DNA of 55,375 bases from Porphyromonadaceae bacterium (GCA_030528555.1 JAUMYQ010000011.1:1-55375); one strand, 5' to 3'. Positions 28,529 to 38,002 are shown, counted from the first letter of the stretch. Notes: generated by a model not told the origin, from the sequence alone. A program made the numbers and translations.

Positions 28529-28553
28529 ACGAAAACTAAAGGATAATCGAATT

Positions 28554-29222
28554 ATGAAAAAGTTATTATACTCAGCTCTCCTCCTCTTCATGGGGATAAC
28601 ACTATTGGCTCAGACCTCAACAGACTCATATGAAAGGATAAAACTCATTAGTCTACCCTACGCTACTGATGCCCTAGAGCCAGCCATCAGCAGGCAAACC
28701 ATTGAGCTACACTACGGCAAACACCTCAGTGGCTACGTTAACAAACTCAACACTCTCATCAAAAACACGAAGTATGCTCAACGAACTCTCAGAGAGATCG
28801 TACGCTCTAGCGGAGGCAACATCTTTGACAATGCAGGCCAAACACTCAATCACAACTTATATTTTACCCAGTTCGCTGGCGGAGGCAAAATGCTAGCGGA
28901 GGGTAAACTCAAAGCCCAAATAGAAAAAGACTTTGGCTCGGTCGATCAGTTTATGAAGCTTTTCGAACAGGAGGGACTAAATCTCTTTGGCTCAGGCTGG
29001 CTGTGGCTATCTAGAGGTAAAGGAGGGAGACTAGTTATCAGCAAAGAAGCTAACGCAGGTAATCCCATTACCAAGGGGCTAGAACCACTCCTAGGCATAG
29101 ACCTTTGGGAACACGCCTACTATCTCGACTATCAAAACAAGCGTAGCGATCACCTAAAAGCGCTCTGGAGCATCATCGACTGGAGCGTTGTGGAAGACAG
29201 ATATCTAGCAATGCCTCAATAG
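28554..29222 (+). CDS. sodB: Exported Fe/Mn superoxide dismutase
   Basis: The catalytic part closely resembles the P. gingivalis enzyme as I remember it (LISLPYATDALEP, AGQTLNHNLYFTQF). Metal ligands are His53, His100, Asp183 and His187. Unlike the usual cytoplasmic form, it has an extra N-terminus of about 20 residues (MKKLLYSALLLFMGITLLAQ) that looks like a signal peptide, so it should detoxify superoxide in the periplasm or outside. Its start lies directly behind the tRNA-Gly terminator, leaving almost no room for a separate promoter. The HAD gene follows 17 bases downstream. Confidence 0.92.
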   Translation: MKKLLYSALLLFMGITLLAQTSTDSYERIKLISLPYATDALEPAISRQTIELHYGKHLSGYVNKLNTLIKNTKYAQRTLREIVRSSGGNIFDNAGQTLNHNLYFTQFAGGGKMLAEGKLKAQIEKDFGSVDQFMKLFEQEGLNLFGSGWLWLSRGKGGRLVISKEANAGNPITKGLEPLLGIDLWEHAYYLDYQNKRSDHLKALWSIIDWSVVEDRYLAMPQ

Positions 29223-29239
29223 TACATCGAACAAATATT

Positions 29240-29680
29240 ATGGTCATCGCAGTAGACTTCGACGGCACTATCGTCAAACATCGATACCCCAAGATCGGCG
29301 AAGAGCTCCCTTTTGCTATCGAAACGCTAAAGATGCTCCAAACTGATGGGCATCGCCTCATTCTCTGGACAGTACGTGAGGGTACTCTACTTGATGAAGC
29401 AGTAGAGTGGTGTCGCAAACGTGGGCTAGAGTTCTACGCCATCAATCGCGACTTTCCCGAAGAAGATGCAACAGGAGCGGGCTTCTCTCGAAAACTCAAG
29501 GCCGATCTTTTCATTGACGATCGCAGCTTCGGAGGATTGCCCGACTGGGGTGTCATTTATCACCGCATCAAATTAGGCAAAGCTCTCAATGCTGATTGGG
29601 ACAAATTAGCCCTCATAGATAGCCAGGATGAATATCGTCTTCCCAAAAGAAGCCTATGGGATAAACTATTTGGCAGGTAA
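29240..29680 (+). CDS. HAD-superfamily hydrolase, BT0820 type
   Basis: The 146-residue protein begins with the HAD nucleophile motif VDFDGTIV (residues 5-12) and continues with LILWTVREG, the second HAD motif. FIDDRSFGG is the likely final acidic motif. It resembles a small conserved Bacteroidota phosphatase family typified by BT_0820; the substrate is unknown. It lies 17 bases after sodB. Confidence 0.85.
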   Translation: MVIAVDFDGTIVKHRYPKIGEELPFAIETLKMLQTDGHRLILWTVREGTLLDEAVEWCRKRGLEFYAINRDFPEEDATGAGFSRKLKADLFIDDRSFGGLPDWGVIYHRIKLGKALNADWDKLALIDSQDEYRLPKRSLWDKLFGR

Positions 29681-29720
29681 ATAGCCCTCAAGGATAGTAA
29701 AACTATAAATCAAGCGAGCG

Positions 29721-30383
29721 ATGTGGACGACAGAGATCATTGAGGCAATCATTCATCTATGCGTAGCTATCTCTTGGGGGCTGTCCCTTTTGCTTTTACT
29801 TCTTACTCCAGGACTAATGGGGCTAGTGGTTAACTCCTACACACACAGCCGTACCGAGTATGTCTCTGCCTACATCTCTCGCTTCGTGCCTCACCCAATA
29901 TTCATAGCCTGTTCGTACCTTGTCAATACTCTATGCATAGCCATAATAGGACTAAGTCTGGGGTTACGATTAAACTATTGGAACGATAGCATGCTATATG
30001 AGCTGGGAAGCTATACCCTATGGCTCATACTCGGTACGCTTACACTTGGACTATTCTATCTCCTTGATTATAGACTTTGGAGCTACCTCTATATAAATGG
30101 AGAGGCATCTGTCCTACTCAGGCAAGACTACTTCATAATCTCCATCATCAGAGGGGGAGCCCTTCTCCTACTTAGCTTACTTAGCCTCACACCCATCCCC
30201 ACAAACCTCTATTTTTGGATACTAGGCATTTGCCTTGGCATCATCCAACTACTGCGCTGCCTGCAAGGCTTAAGGCGACTGAAACAGGGGAGGCAGGGGC
30301 TTTTTTGTGTTTTTTTGTACCTTTGCGCCCACGAATTGCTGCCTTGGCTATACATTGTGCAGCTCGTTGATAGTTGGATATAA
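29721..30383 (+). CDS. DUF4271 family membrane protein
   Basis: This 220-residue protein has six or so membrane segments and the late phrase YLCAHELLPWLYI typical of DUF4271, a Bacteroidota family of unknown function usually beside hemD, as here. A candidate -7 box (TACCTTTG, 30318-30325) lies inside its last codons. It is 40 bases after the HAD gene. Confidence 0.85.
   Translation: MWTTEIIEAIIHLCVAISWGLSLLLLLLTPGLMGLVVNSYTHSRTEYVSAYISRFVPHPIFIACSYLVNTLCIAIIGLSLGLRLNYWNDSMLYELGSYTLWLILGTLTLGLFYLLDYRLWSYLYINGEASVLLRQDYFIISIIRGGALLLLSLLSLTPIPTNLYFWILGICLGIIQLLRCLQGLRRLKQGRQGLFCVFLYLCAHELLPWLYIVQLVDSWI
30318..30325 (+). promoter_or_regulatory. Candidate intragenic promoter for hemD
   Basis: TACCTTTG matches TAnnTTTG and follows two T-rich runs near the end of the DUF4271 gene, 88 bases before hemD. 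The -33 box is not properly spaced, so this is tentative. Confidence 0.35.
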
Positions 30384-30413
30384 GACTAAGCAGCGTCACG
30401 CATCACTAAATAA

Positions 30414-31166
30414 ATGAAGAAGATACTCATCTCCCAACCTCAACCAGAGTCTGGCAAGTCTCCTTACTATGAGGTTGCCAAGCGGTATGGCATAGAGATT
30501 ACGTTCCGTCCATTCATCCAGGTAGAGTCCGTAACCACGAGAGAGTTTCGGGATCAGAAGATCAACATCCTCGAACATTCGGCCATCATCTTCACTACGC
30601 GAAAAGCGATGGAGCACTTTTTCCACCTCTTGGGTGAGCTACGCCTCTCCATCCCTGAAGAGATGAAATACTTTTGTCTGAGTGAACAGGTGGCCAACTA
30701 CCTTCAGAAGTTCATCACCTACCGCAAGCGTAAGGTGTTCTACCCGACAAACTCAACCAACGAAGCTCTGGTTGCCTTGATACACAAGCATAACAAGGAA
30801 AAGTACTTCCTTCCTCTACCGGAAGAACACAGAAATGACCTCATCGACCTCATTCTAACTAAAAAGATCAGTCTAAATAAAGGTATTATGTTTCGTACTG
30901 TGCCAAGTACCTTTAGCGAAGAGGAGCGTGCCGAGCAGTACGATATGATGATATTCTTTAGCCCTGTAGGCGTAGCGTCACTACAGGAAAACTATCCTCA
31001 CATCCGACAGACAAAGGTTAAACTCGCAGCCTTTGGACCACAAACAGCTCGAGCTATAGAAGAAGCTGGCTTTAGGCTCGACTTAGCAGCCCCTACTCCC
31101 GAAGCGCCATCCATGGTCACTGCCTTAGAGCAGTATCTAGGCAAGCTCATGCCTTCTAAGGGTTAG
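30414..31166 (+). CDS. hemD: Uroporphyrinogen-III synthase
   Basis: The 250-residue protein fits the divergent HemD family: two alternating alpha/beta domains, IIFTTRKAMEHFF in domain 1 and MIFFSPVGVASLQENYP plus LAAFGPQTARAIEEAGF in domain 2. HemD cyclises hydroxymethylbilane with ring D inversion on the path to siroheme and cobalamin or heme. Its place between DUF4271 and rnpA is the common Bacteroidales order. Family members are poorly conserved, so the call leans partly on context. Confidence 0.88.
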   Translation: MKKILISQPQPESGKSPYYEVAKRYGIEITFRPFIQVESVTTREFRDQKINILEHSAIIFTTRKAMEHFFHLLGELRLSIPEEMKYFCLSEQVANYLQKFITYRKRKVFYPTNSTNEALVALIHKHNKEKYFLPLPEEHRNDLIDLILTKKISLNKGIMFRTVPSTFSEEERAEQYDMMIFFSPVGVASLQENYPHIRQTKVKLAAFGPQTARAIEEAGFRLDLAAPTPEAPSMVTALEQYLGKLMPSKG

Positions 31167-31200
31167 ATAGTCCTCTGTCAGTTCCTTACAGCAAGTCTCG

Positions 31201-31605
31201 ATGGATGCTAAAGTACCTCGCTGTCGTCTGCCCAAGTCGGAGCGCATACATCTGAAGCGATCTATCGAAGAGCTTTTTCACTCTGGTACAGCTTTCCTCA
31301 TCTATCCCTTGCGCATCGTCTACCTACACAGCACTATACCTCTCGAGGCCAGGGGACAAATGATGGTATCTGTGAGTAAAAAGCACTTTCGACGTGCCAA
31401 CAAACGCAATCACATCAAACGCCTCGTACGGGAAGCTTATCGCCAAAACAAACATCCTTGGTTAAGAGTGCTTGAAGCACAGAGCCTATATGGGCGCATA
31501 GCCTTTGCCAACGTGGCTAAAGAAATGCCCAGCTACGCTCAAATGGAGCGAGCTGTCAAGAAGTCCATCGACAAGATCGTCGCCCAAAATTCCCATATAG
31601 AATGA
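31201..31605 (+). CDS. rnpA: Ribonuclease P protein component
   Basis: This basic 134-residue protein binds the RNase P RNA to mature tRNA 5-prime ends. The RNR signature is present as [19 protein letters not shown], and VSVSKKHF precedes it. rpmH is not adjacent, as is usual in Bacteroidota. The stop overlaps the yidD start by four bases (ATGA). Confidence 0.95.
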   Translation: MDAKVPRCRLPKSERIHLKRSIEELFHSGTAFLIYPLRIVYLHSTIPLEARGQMMVSVSKKHFRRANKRNHIKRLVREAYRQNKHPWLRVLEAQSLYGRIAFANVAKEMPSYAQMERAVKKSIDKIVAQNSHIE

Positions 31606-31853
31606 ACCTCCTACACCTATTTGGACACTGGCTACGGAGAATGTTAACCCTCGCTCTACTCATACCAATCTACTTCTATAGGGCTGTTATCTCTCCCATC
31701 ACGCCTCCCTCTTGTCGCTTCACTCCCACCTGCTCCAGCTATGCTATAGACGCCCTCAAAAGGCACGGCCCTCTACGTGGGCTCTGGCTCACTATTAGGC
31801 GTATATCGCGCTGCCATCCGTGGGGCGGTCAGGGTCACGACCCTGTACCCTAG
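31602..31853 (+). CDS. yidD: Membrane protein insertion efficiency factor YidD
   Basis: The 83-residue protein has an N-terminal hydrophobic amphipathic stretch followed by the family core [17 protein letters not shown] and the end [12 protein letters not shown]. YidD assists YidC-dependent membrane insertion and is typically coupled to rnpA. The start overlaps rnpA by four bases. Confidence 0.95.
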   Translation: MNLLHLFGHWLRRMLTLALLIPIYFYRAVISPITPPSCRFTPTCSSYAIDALKRHGPLRGLWLTIRRISRCHPWGGQGHDPVP

Positions 31854-31867
31854 ATTTATACGATATC

Positions 31868-32500
31868 ATGCCTGCCCCATTTGTCGACGTACACACCCAT
31901 CAAACTTACTACCCTATTACGGAGGTTATCAACATCTGTAGCCTGCGTCTGTGTCAGCCCATCCCCAAGAATCAGCTCTATACCCTCGGACTTCACCCTT
32001 GGTATCAGGAGGATATGACAGAAAAAGCTCTAGATACTCTCCTAACCTTCCTCCAAAAAACTAGGCCTTGGGGCATTGGCGAGGCTGGGATAGACAAGCT
32101 CAGCGCTGTGCCTATGAATGTACAGATCCACTACCTCGATCGGCAAATACAGCTCAGCGAAGAGCTACAACTCCCCCTTGTAATCCACTGTGTACGAGCT
32201 TGGGGCGAGCTACTTAGACTTCGCAAAGGCTGTCGCATGCCATGGATAGTACATGGTTTCAGAGGCAAAGCCACGCTAGCAGAGCAGCTCATCCATACTG
32301 GCTGTCACTTAAGTCTTGGCAAATACTACAACCCCGAAGTACTAGACCTAATCCATAGGAAAGATAGGTTATTCCTAGAGACTGATACCAACGACCTAGA
32401 TATATCTCAGATCTATCAGCAAGCAGCCTCTCTACTAAGAGTATCATTGGACAATCTGCGTGCAGATCTGTTTCAACGATTTTGCGCCCTCTCAGCATAA
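31868..32500 (+). CDS. TatD-family metal-dependent hydrolase
   Basis: The 210-residue protein starts with the metal motif VDVHTHQ (residues 6-12). It continues with LGLHPW, IGEAGID, a histidine in VIHCVRA, HGFRG and LETDTND, the usual TatD metal ligands. Family members are nucleases or deoxyribonucleases. It is shorter than E. coli TatD of about 260 residues, as I recall for many Bacteroidota copies. The frame continues upstream into yidD; the ATG at 31868, 14 bases after the yidD stop, matches the domain start. Confidence 0.88.
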   Translation: MPAPFVDVHTHQTYYPITEVINICSLRLCQPIPKNQLYTLGLHPWYQEDMTEKALDTLLTFLQKTRPWGIGEAGIDKLSAVPMNVQIHYLDRQIQLSEELQLPLVIHCVRAWGELLRLRKGCRMPWIVHGFRGKATLAEQLIHTGCHLSLGKYYNPEVLDLIHRKDRLFLETDTNDLDISQIYQQAASLLRVSLDNLRADLFQRFCALSA

Positions 32501-32773
32501 CCTGAGACCACCGTATTTTCGACTTTTTCATCATTTTTTCCCAAACGAGTAAGCCAAAGAGCAGAAAAATCTATTCCTGAGTTGTCTGATCTCGGATACG
32601 TTGTCCAGATACAAGACAAGAGAAATCACCCTTGTACAGAAAACTCAGAATGCTGCACACGATCTGTCTACCCTCTCAATAAACAGAAGAATGCCTTCCC
32701 AGCGACTAAACCCAATCACTAGAAAGGCATTTGTACTTCCCCGACGAAGAGGAGAACCAAGTGCTAGGCTAAC

Positions 32774-33931
32774 CTACGAAGAGAGCTCCCTCACCCACTG
32801 ACGACAAAGCCCACGTACCTCACTATCAGTCTGCTCTAGGGTAAACAAGTCTACACTAGGCCGATGGGAATATTGCTCGACAGCCTTAGAGATAAGCATA
32901 CTCATCCCCACAAAGCTTATTCTTCCATCAAGAAACGCCTCAACGGCTATTTCATTGGCAGCATTGAGAACGCAGGGCATATTCCCCCCCTGTTCAATAG
33001 CGTAGTAAGCAAGCTCTAGGTTGGGGAAACGAGATGTGTCGGGACGTTCAAAGCTAAAGAAGCCCTGATTAAAGAAGTCATACCTAGGATAATCATTGGC
33101 TAAACGCTGTCCCATACCGAGGGCATAACCAATAGGTAGACGCATGTCGGGGATACCAAGCTGAGCTTTGATAGCTCCATCACAGAACTGTACCATAGAA
33201 TGAATAATACTCTGCGGATGAATGACCACATCTATTTTGCTAGGTAAGGTGTCAAACAGCCAACGCGCCTCAATCATTTCAAACCCTTTGTTCATCAGCG
33301 AGGCAGAATCTATGGTGACCTTTCGGCCCATACTCCAGTTTGGATGCTTCAAGGCCTGCTGTACCGTCACATGCTGCAGCTCGTTTGCCGATAATGAACG
33401 GAAGGGGCCACCCGATGCCGTAAGAATAATCTTTTCTACAGGGCTAGTCTCGCCAGCGAGACACTGATAGATAGCCGAGTGCTCGCTATCTACAGGAATA
33501 ATCTTCACTCCCTTGGCTTCTGCCACTGGCATTATAATCTCTCCTGCTACGACAAGAGTTTCTTTATTCGCTAGGCCAATATCCTTACCTGCCTCGATGG
33601 CTGCCAGGGTTGGTCTGAGCCCCGAGTAACCAACCATAGCAGTAACGACAAAGTCTATCTCTGGGGCTGTCACAACCTCCTCAATGGATTCATGGCCAGC
33701 ACAAACGTTGATAGAAGTATAAGCGAGGGCCTCCGCAACATTAGAGTACAGATCTGCGTTGGCTATAACCACATACCTTGGAACAAACTCAAGAGCCTGC
33801 CGAATAAGTAGATCTGCATTGTTGTACCCCGTAAGGGCAAAAACTGCAAACTGATCAGGGTTTTCTCTAATAATATCAAGCGTCTGGGTACCAATTGACC
33901 CCGTAGAACCAAGTATCGCGATTTGTTTCAT
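32774..33931 (-). CDS. dxr: 1-deoxy-D-xylulose 5-phosphate reductoisomerase
   Basis: Dxr (IspC) makes 2-C-methyl-D-erythritol 4-phosphate, the second step of the non-mevalonate isoprenoid pathway, using NADPH. The 385-residue protein has GSTGSIG at 8-14 for cofactor binding, NKETLV, SEHSAIYQCL and SLMNKGFEMIEARWLF for metal and substrate. The frame extends to in-frame ATG codons at 33949 and upstream, but the start at 33931 (MKQIAILGSTGSIG) is the family norm and leaves a four-base gap to rimM. It is the last gene of the ftsX run. Confidence 0.97.
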   Translation of the reverse strand: MKQIAILGSTGSIGTQTLDIIRENPDQFAVFALTGYNNADLLIRQALEFVPRYVVIANADLYSNVAEALAYTSINVCAGHESIEEVVTAPEIDFVVTAMVGYSGLRPTLAAIEAGKDIGLANKETLVVAGEIIMPVAEAKGVKIIPVDSEHSAIYQCLAGETSPVEKIILTASGGPFRSLSANELQHVTVQQALKHPNWSMGRKVTIDSASLMNKGFEMIEARWLFDTLPSKIDVVIHPQSIIHSMVQFCDGAIKAQLGIPDMRLPIGYALGMGQRLANDYPRYDFFNQGFFSFERPDTSRFPNLELAYYAIEQGGNMPCVLNAANEIAVEAFLDGRISFVGMSMLISKAVEQYSHRPSVDLFTLEQTDSEVRGLCRQWVRELSS

Positions 33932-33935
33932 TGAC

Positions 33936-34499
33936 TCAGTGTATATCATACGGTGCATCATCCGTGAGTAAGCCGTCTGGGATGATCAAGACAAGTCGCC
34001 TAGCCTGCTCATCGACCGAGCTAATTAGCTCACCTGCTAAGGGCAGAAGCAATTCACCACGCTCAACGGACTGAACCGTAATCAAGGTATTCATCGTGGT
34101 TTCGTCTACATGCACAATCTCACCGAGAAACCGAGATGTATCCCTAGCATAAACCTCATAGCCCAAAAAGAGTGCAAAATCGTCCAGAGGACTATCCTCT
34201 ACCATGTCTGCCATTACGTCCTTGATTAGCCAAACAGGTGTATTGCCCCACCGCTCAGCTTCTTCTTTAGAACTGATACCAGCAAATTTGATGAGATCGA
34301 CCTCCTCCGACTTAGTACGATGGCTCTCTATCCGAAATGGAATAAGTAAACCGTCCTGCTCAAGCATCAAAAAGGCGCGCCCCTCTTCGTCCTCAATCCA
34401 ATCCTTAATGTCCACTGTCAGCTTGCAAGCTAGCTCGCCAGAGAGACCATGTGCCCGGCCTGTATGCCCAATATGCAAATAATCTTCTTTCCTAATCAT
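33936..34499 (-). CDS. rimM: Ribosome maturation factor RimM
   Basis: RimM aids 30S subunit assembly by binding protein S19. The 187-residue protein has the N-terminal beta-barrel motif IGHTGRAHGLSGELACK and the PRC-barrel domain around LGYEVYARD and LLPLAGELI. It is 100 bases after folK and four before dxr. In many bacteria rimM lies with trmD, which is not the case here. Confidence 0.94.
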   Translation of the reverse strand: MIRKEDYLHIGHTGRAHGLSGELACKLTVDIKDWIEDEEGRAFLMLEQDGLLIPFRIESHRTKSEEVDLIKFAGISSKEEAERWGNTPVWLIKDVMADMVEDSPLDDFALFLGYEVYARDTSRFLGEIVHVDETTMNTLITVQSVERGELLLPLAGELISSVDEQARRLVLIIPDGLLTDDAPYDIH

Positions 34500-34599
34500 A
34501 AACTTATGTCTTCCTCACAAAGCAACGAAAGCTTTGCCTTAAAGGCAATGTAATAGCACCAAAAGCCCATATTGAAGCCCCGCAATACCCAGGAGAGGG

Positions 34600-35088
34600 T
34601 TACTTAGATTTTTCTAAACGAACGGCTTCTTCCAGCAGGCCTTTCATAGTTATACCAACTTTCGGATGAAGCAAGTCGGGTACAAGCTCCACCATAGAAC
34701 GCAAAACAAAAGCACGCTTGTATAGAAGTGGATGTGGAATAGTTAGCCTATCCGTCTCAACAATACAATCATCGTAGAGCAAAATATCTAAATCTATTGG
34801 ACGATTTTGATAATCGCCCCCAACGCTCTTGTTCTTACGACCCAACTCTTGCTCTATTTGCTGGGTCCGCTCAAGTATTTTCTGAGGAGTTAGCTCCGTC
34901 CTACACTCTACGACAGCATTGAAAAAAGCAAAAGAAGAGACGAAGCCCCATGGCTCCGTCTCTATAAAATCAGACATGCGCTCAATATTGCCAACCTCCT
35001 TCGCTAAACGCTGCACTGCAAGGCATAGCAAAGCCCTACGGTCGCCCTCATTGCTACCTAGACCAATATAGACGGTGTGTAGCGCCAT
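34600..35088 (-). CDS. folK: HPPK, 6-hydroxymethyl-7,8-dihydropterin pyrophosphokinase
   Basis: FolK transfers pyrophosphate from ATP to the pterin in folate synthesis. The 162-residue protein shows YIGLGSNEGDR, ETEPWGF, FFNAVVECRTELTP and the catalytic signature RPIDLDILLYDD. The pathway's first enzyme, FolE, is also encoded in this window at 48.8 kb. It starts four bases after the queA stop. Confidence 0.96.
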   Translation of the reverse strand: MALHTVYIGLGSNEGDRRALLCLAVQRLAKEVGNIERMSDFIETEPWGFVSSFAFFNAVVECRTELTPQKILERTQQIEQELGRKNKSVGGDYQNRPIDLDILLYDDCIVETDRLTIPHPLLYKRAFVLRSMVELVPDLLHPKVGITMKGLLEEAVRLEKSK

Positions 35089-35092
35089 GCTT

Positions 35093-36142
35093 CTAGATAA
35101 TCAACATAGCATCACCATAAGCCCCGAAGCGATACTTCTCCTTAATGGCCACTGCATAGGCATTCATCACATGATCATAACCACCAAATGCGGCTGTCAT
35201 CATCAGCAAAGGCGACTTGGACATATGAAAGTTGGTGATGAGTGAAGTTGGCACAGCGAACTCATATTGAGGAAAGATGAACTTATTCGTCCAACCATCA
35301 AACTCCTTAAGATGCCGTTCCGTATCCGAAGCTGTCTCGATTGCCCGAAGCGTAGATGTCCCCACAGCGCAAATCTTGCGTCCCTCGTCCTTGGCCTTGT
35401 TCACAATCTGACAGCACTCAGACAAGATAATCATCTGTTCGCTCTCCATCTTATGCTTGGTAAGGTCTTCCACATCAATATCACGATAGTGCCCCAAACC
35501 ATTGTGTACGGTAAGGAAAGCCTTGTGAATGTCAAGGATCTCCATACGCTTGAGAACCTCACGGCTAAAGTGCAAGCTTGCAGCTGGAGCAACTACCGCT
35601 CCCTCTTTGACTGCAAAGAGACTTTGATACCGCTCTACATCATCATTATTGGGATTGCGGTTCATATACTTAGGCAGAGGAGTTTCGCCCATAGAGAAGA
35701 GCGTACGCCTAAACTCCTCATACTCTCCATCGAAGAGGAAGCGCAGCGTCCGTCCCCTCGAAGTCGTGTTGTCTATGACCTCCGCCACAAGGCTATCATC
35801 CTTCCCAAAATAGAGTTTATTACCTATACGTATCTTACGAGCCGGGTCTACGAGCACGTCCCATAGCTTGAACTGAGCGTTCAATTCCCGAAGTAGGAAG
35901 ACCTCAATTTGCGCTCCTGTCTTCTCCTTATTGCCATACAACCGAGCGGGGAATACCTTCGTATCATTGAAAACAAAGACATCATCCTTGCCGAAGTAAG
36001 ACAGCACATCTTTGAAGATCTTATGCTCTATCTCACCCGTTCGGCTATCCAGGACCATAAGCTTGGAGTCGTCACGAAAGTACGAAGGCTTCTTAGCTAT
36101 AAGATTGTCTGGCAAATCAATTTTGAACTGTGATAGCTTCAT
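35093..36142 (-). CDS. queA: S-adenosylmethionine:tRNA ribosyltransferase-isomerase
   Basis: QueA adds the cyclopentene-diol ring precursor to preQ1-modified tRNA. The 349-residue protein has [15 protein letters not shown], the family phrase APAASLHFS near residue 190, HNGLGHYR in place of the commoner HVGAGTF, and [10 protein letters not shown]. Start ATG is 28 bases after truB. Confidence 0.95.
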   Translation of the reverse strand: MKLSQFKIDLPDNLIAKKPSYFRDDSKLMVLDSRTGEIEHKIFKDVLSYFGKDDVFVFNDTKVFPARLYGNKEKTGAQIEVFLLRELNAQFKLWDVLVDPARKIRIGNKLYFGKDDSLVAEVIDNTTSRGRTLRFLFDGEYEEFRRTLFSMGETPLPKYMNRNPNNDDVERYQSLFAVKEGAVVAPAASLHFSREVLKRMEILDIHKAFLTVHNGLGHYRDIDVEDLTKHKMESEQMIILSECCQIVNKAKDEGRKICAVGTSTLRAIETASDTERHLKEFDGWTNKFIFPQYEFAVPTSLITNFHMSKSPLLMMTAAFGGYDHVMNAYAVAIKEKYRFGAYGDAMLII

Positions 36143-36170
36143 ATACTATTTCTATAATCCATTTATATTT

Positions 36171-36899
36171 TCATTCTTCTAAAGGAGCCACACGCCCTCT
36201 AAGAAAGGTGGCTACGTCTTCGATCTTAAGGCAATCCTCCACACGAACCTCCCCAACCTGAGTACGCCTAAGCGACGTCAAGTGGCCTCCCGAGCCCAGA
36301 GCTGTACCGATATCCCGAGCCAACGAACGGATATACGTCCCTTTACCACAGACTATCCTGAGACGAATATCTGGTAGCTGACACGAGAGCAGCTCTATCT
36401 CATGAATGACAATCCGCTTGGTAGGCATCTCTACCTCACGCCCCTTACGAGCAAGTTTATAGGCACGCTTACCATCTACCTTCACAGCAGAGAATACTGG
36501 AGGGGTCTGATCTTGCTCTCCAACGAACCGCTCGGCAATTACTCTAACGACCATCTCTGGCGTTATATGCTCTGTAGGGAAAAACTCATCTGGATCACTC
36601 TCCATATCCAGCGTTGGGGTCGTCTGTCCTAGTCGAATATCAGCTACATACTCCTTGCGTCCCTTTTGCAGCTCCTCGATATGCTTGGTATGCTTACCTG
36701 TACACAATATCATCACCCCTGTGGCAAGGGGGTCAAGCGTACCTGCATGCCCCACCTTGAGCTTCTTGATCCCGAGATACTGACAAGCTTCGTAGCGGAA
36801 CTTATTAACCAAGCGAAAGCTACTCCACCCTAGGGGTTTATCGAGATAAACAGTCGCTCCTTCTTGGAGATTGAGCTTAACATCCTCACTCATCGTCAT
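36171..36899 (-). CDS. truB: tRNA pseudouridine(55) synthase TruB
   Basis: The 242-residue enzyme makes pseudouridine 55 in the T loop of tRNAs. The catalytic aspartate is Asp56 in VGHAGTLDPLATGVM. KPLGWSSF, SAVKVDGKRAYKLAR and RIVCGKGTYIRSLARDIG are other family motifs. A second ATG two codons in is an equally possible start. It lies 19 bases after uppP. Confidence 0.96.
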   Translation of the reverse strand: MTMSEDVKLNLQEGATVYLDKPLGWSSFRLVNKFRYEACQYLGIKKLKVGHAGTLDPLATGVMILCTGKHTKHIEELQKGRKEYVADIRLGQTTPTLDMESDPDEFFPTEHITPEMVVRVIAERFVGEQDQTPPVFSAVKVDGKRAYKLARKGREVEMPTKRIVIHEIELLSCQLPDIRLRIVCGKGTYIRSLARDIGTALGSGGHLTSLRRTQVGEVRVEDCLKIEDVATFLRGRVAPLEE

Positions 36900-36918
36900 C
36901 TTAATCTCAAAAGAGTGA

Positions 36919-37755
36919 CTAGACTAGCTCAATATTTACTCCTGAGAACATCAAAAGAGCAAAGATTATGGCCACAGCGATGCGGTAATATCCAAAAAAC
37001 CTAAAGCCATATTTGGTCACAAAACCGATAAAGAGCTTAATGGCTGCCAAGGCAACAAAGAAGGCCACAACGTTGCCTACTAGGAGGGTCTGCCAATTGT
37101 CTGTAAAGACCTCTACACCACTAACCTTATATAGCTTATATGCCTTGAGCAGCGTTGCCCCAAACATCGTAGGTATGGCAAGGAAGAAAGAAAACTCTGC
37201 CGCCTGAGCCCGAGTGAGCCCCTGCTGCATTCCACCCAAAATAGTCGCCATAGAGCGCGACACTCCAGGTACCATAGCTAGACATTGAAATACTCCAATG
37301 ACAAGTGCCTTTCTTGGTGTAACTGTCTGCGGATATTCTGTGCCAAGACGTCTATCCATATAGATCATGACCAGCCCTCCGATAAAGAGCATCACGACCA
37401 CGACCCACACACTACCTAGGAGCATATCTATATAATCCTCAAGCAATACGCCCAAGATACCCGCCGGGATACAGCCGATGAGCATAAGATAGTAGAGGTT
37501 AAGCCCCTGAAGCCCATAGCTAGGTCTCTCAACTTTGCCCCAAGGTAAGAAGCGACGAAAATAAAGTGCCAATACAGAGAGGATGGCCCCAAACTGGATC
37601 ATTACCGTGAAGGCACGGAGGTACTCCGTATTTTTCATCCCCATAAGCCCCTCAACGAGGATCATATGACCTGTCGAAGAGACGGGCAAAAACTCCGTCA
37701 GTCCCTCAACGATGGCTATAATAATGCTTTCGATTATCGTCATACCTCTTGTCAT
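36919..37755 (-). CDS. uppP: Undecaprenyl-diphosphatase
   Basis: UppP (BacA) recycles undecaprenyl diphosphate for cell wall and O-antigen synthesis. The 278-residue protein has about eight membrane segments and both catalytic motifs: EGLTEFLPVSSTGH (about 17-30) and PGVSRSMATI. The start at 37755 shares its A with the upstream TAA (TAATG coupling); an ATG four codons later (MTIIES) is an alternative that gives the commonest N-terminus. Confidence 0.96.
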   Translation of the reverse strand: MTRGMTIIESIIIAIVEGLTEFLPVSSTGHMILVEGLMGMKNTEYLRAFTVMIQFGAILSVLALYFRRFLPWGKVERPSYGLQGLNLYYLMLIGCIPAGILGVLLEDYIDMLLGSVWVVVVMLFIGGLVMIYMDRRLGTEYPQTVTPRKALVIGVFQCLAMVPGVSRSMATILGGMQQGLTRAQAAEFSFFLAIPTMFGATLLKAYKLYKVSGVEVFTDNWQTLLVGNVVAFFVALAAIKLFIGFVTKYGFRFFGYYRIAVAIIFALLMFSGVNIELV

Positions 37756-37979
37756 TAATCTTCTTGTCCTGCGTCAGGCTTGATCAGTATAGCTACGATC
37801 ATAAGGAGAAATCCCGCAAGGCATACCGCTGGAGCAATGACTATTCTTCGGGTAGAAAAGATCTCTGGATTAAAAACATTAGGATCTTCGCTCCCCCCTC
37901 CAGACATCAATACGAAGCCAATGACAATGATAGCGATAGATAGCCCGATGAGTATATAATTTTTCCTTCCGTATGTCAT
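37755..37979 (-). CDS. DUF3098 small membrane protein
   Basis: This 74-residue protein has two membrane segments (about residues 8-25 and 48-68) and the central phrase IFSTRRIVIAPAVCLAGF typical of DUF3098. It always, as far as I recall, sits between ftsX and uppP in Bacteroidales. The open frame extends upstream into the ftsX gene, but the ATG at 37979 fits the family. Function is unknown; the context suggests the cell envelope or division. Confidence 0.9.
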   Translation of the reverse strand: MTYGRKNYILIGLSIAIIVIGFVLMSGGGSEDPNVFNPEIFSTRRIVIAPAVCLAGFLLMIVAILIKPDAGQED

Positions 37980-38002
37980 AATATCATATCTATAGTAATA
38001 GG

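Noticed and set aside
32690-32731. Terminator between tatD and dxr (AATGCCTT/AAGGCATT)
   Set aside because: Only 8 base pairs with a loop of 26 bases and no U run on either strand.
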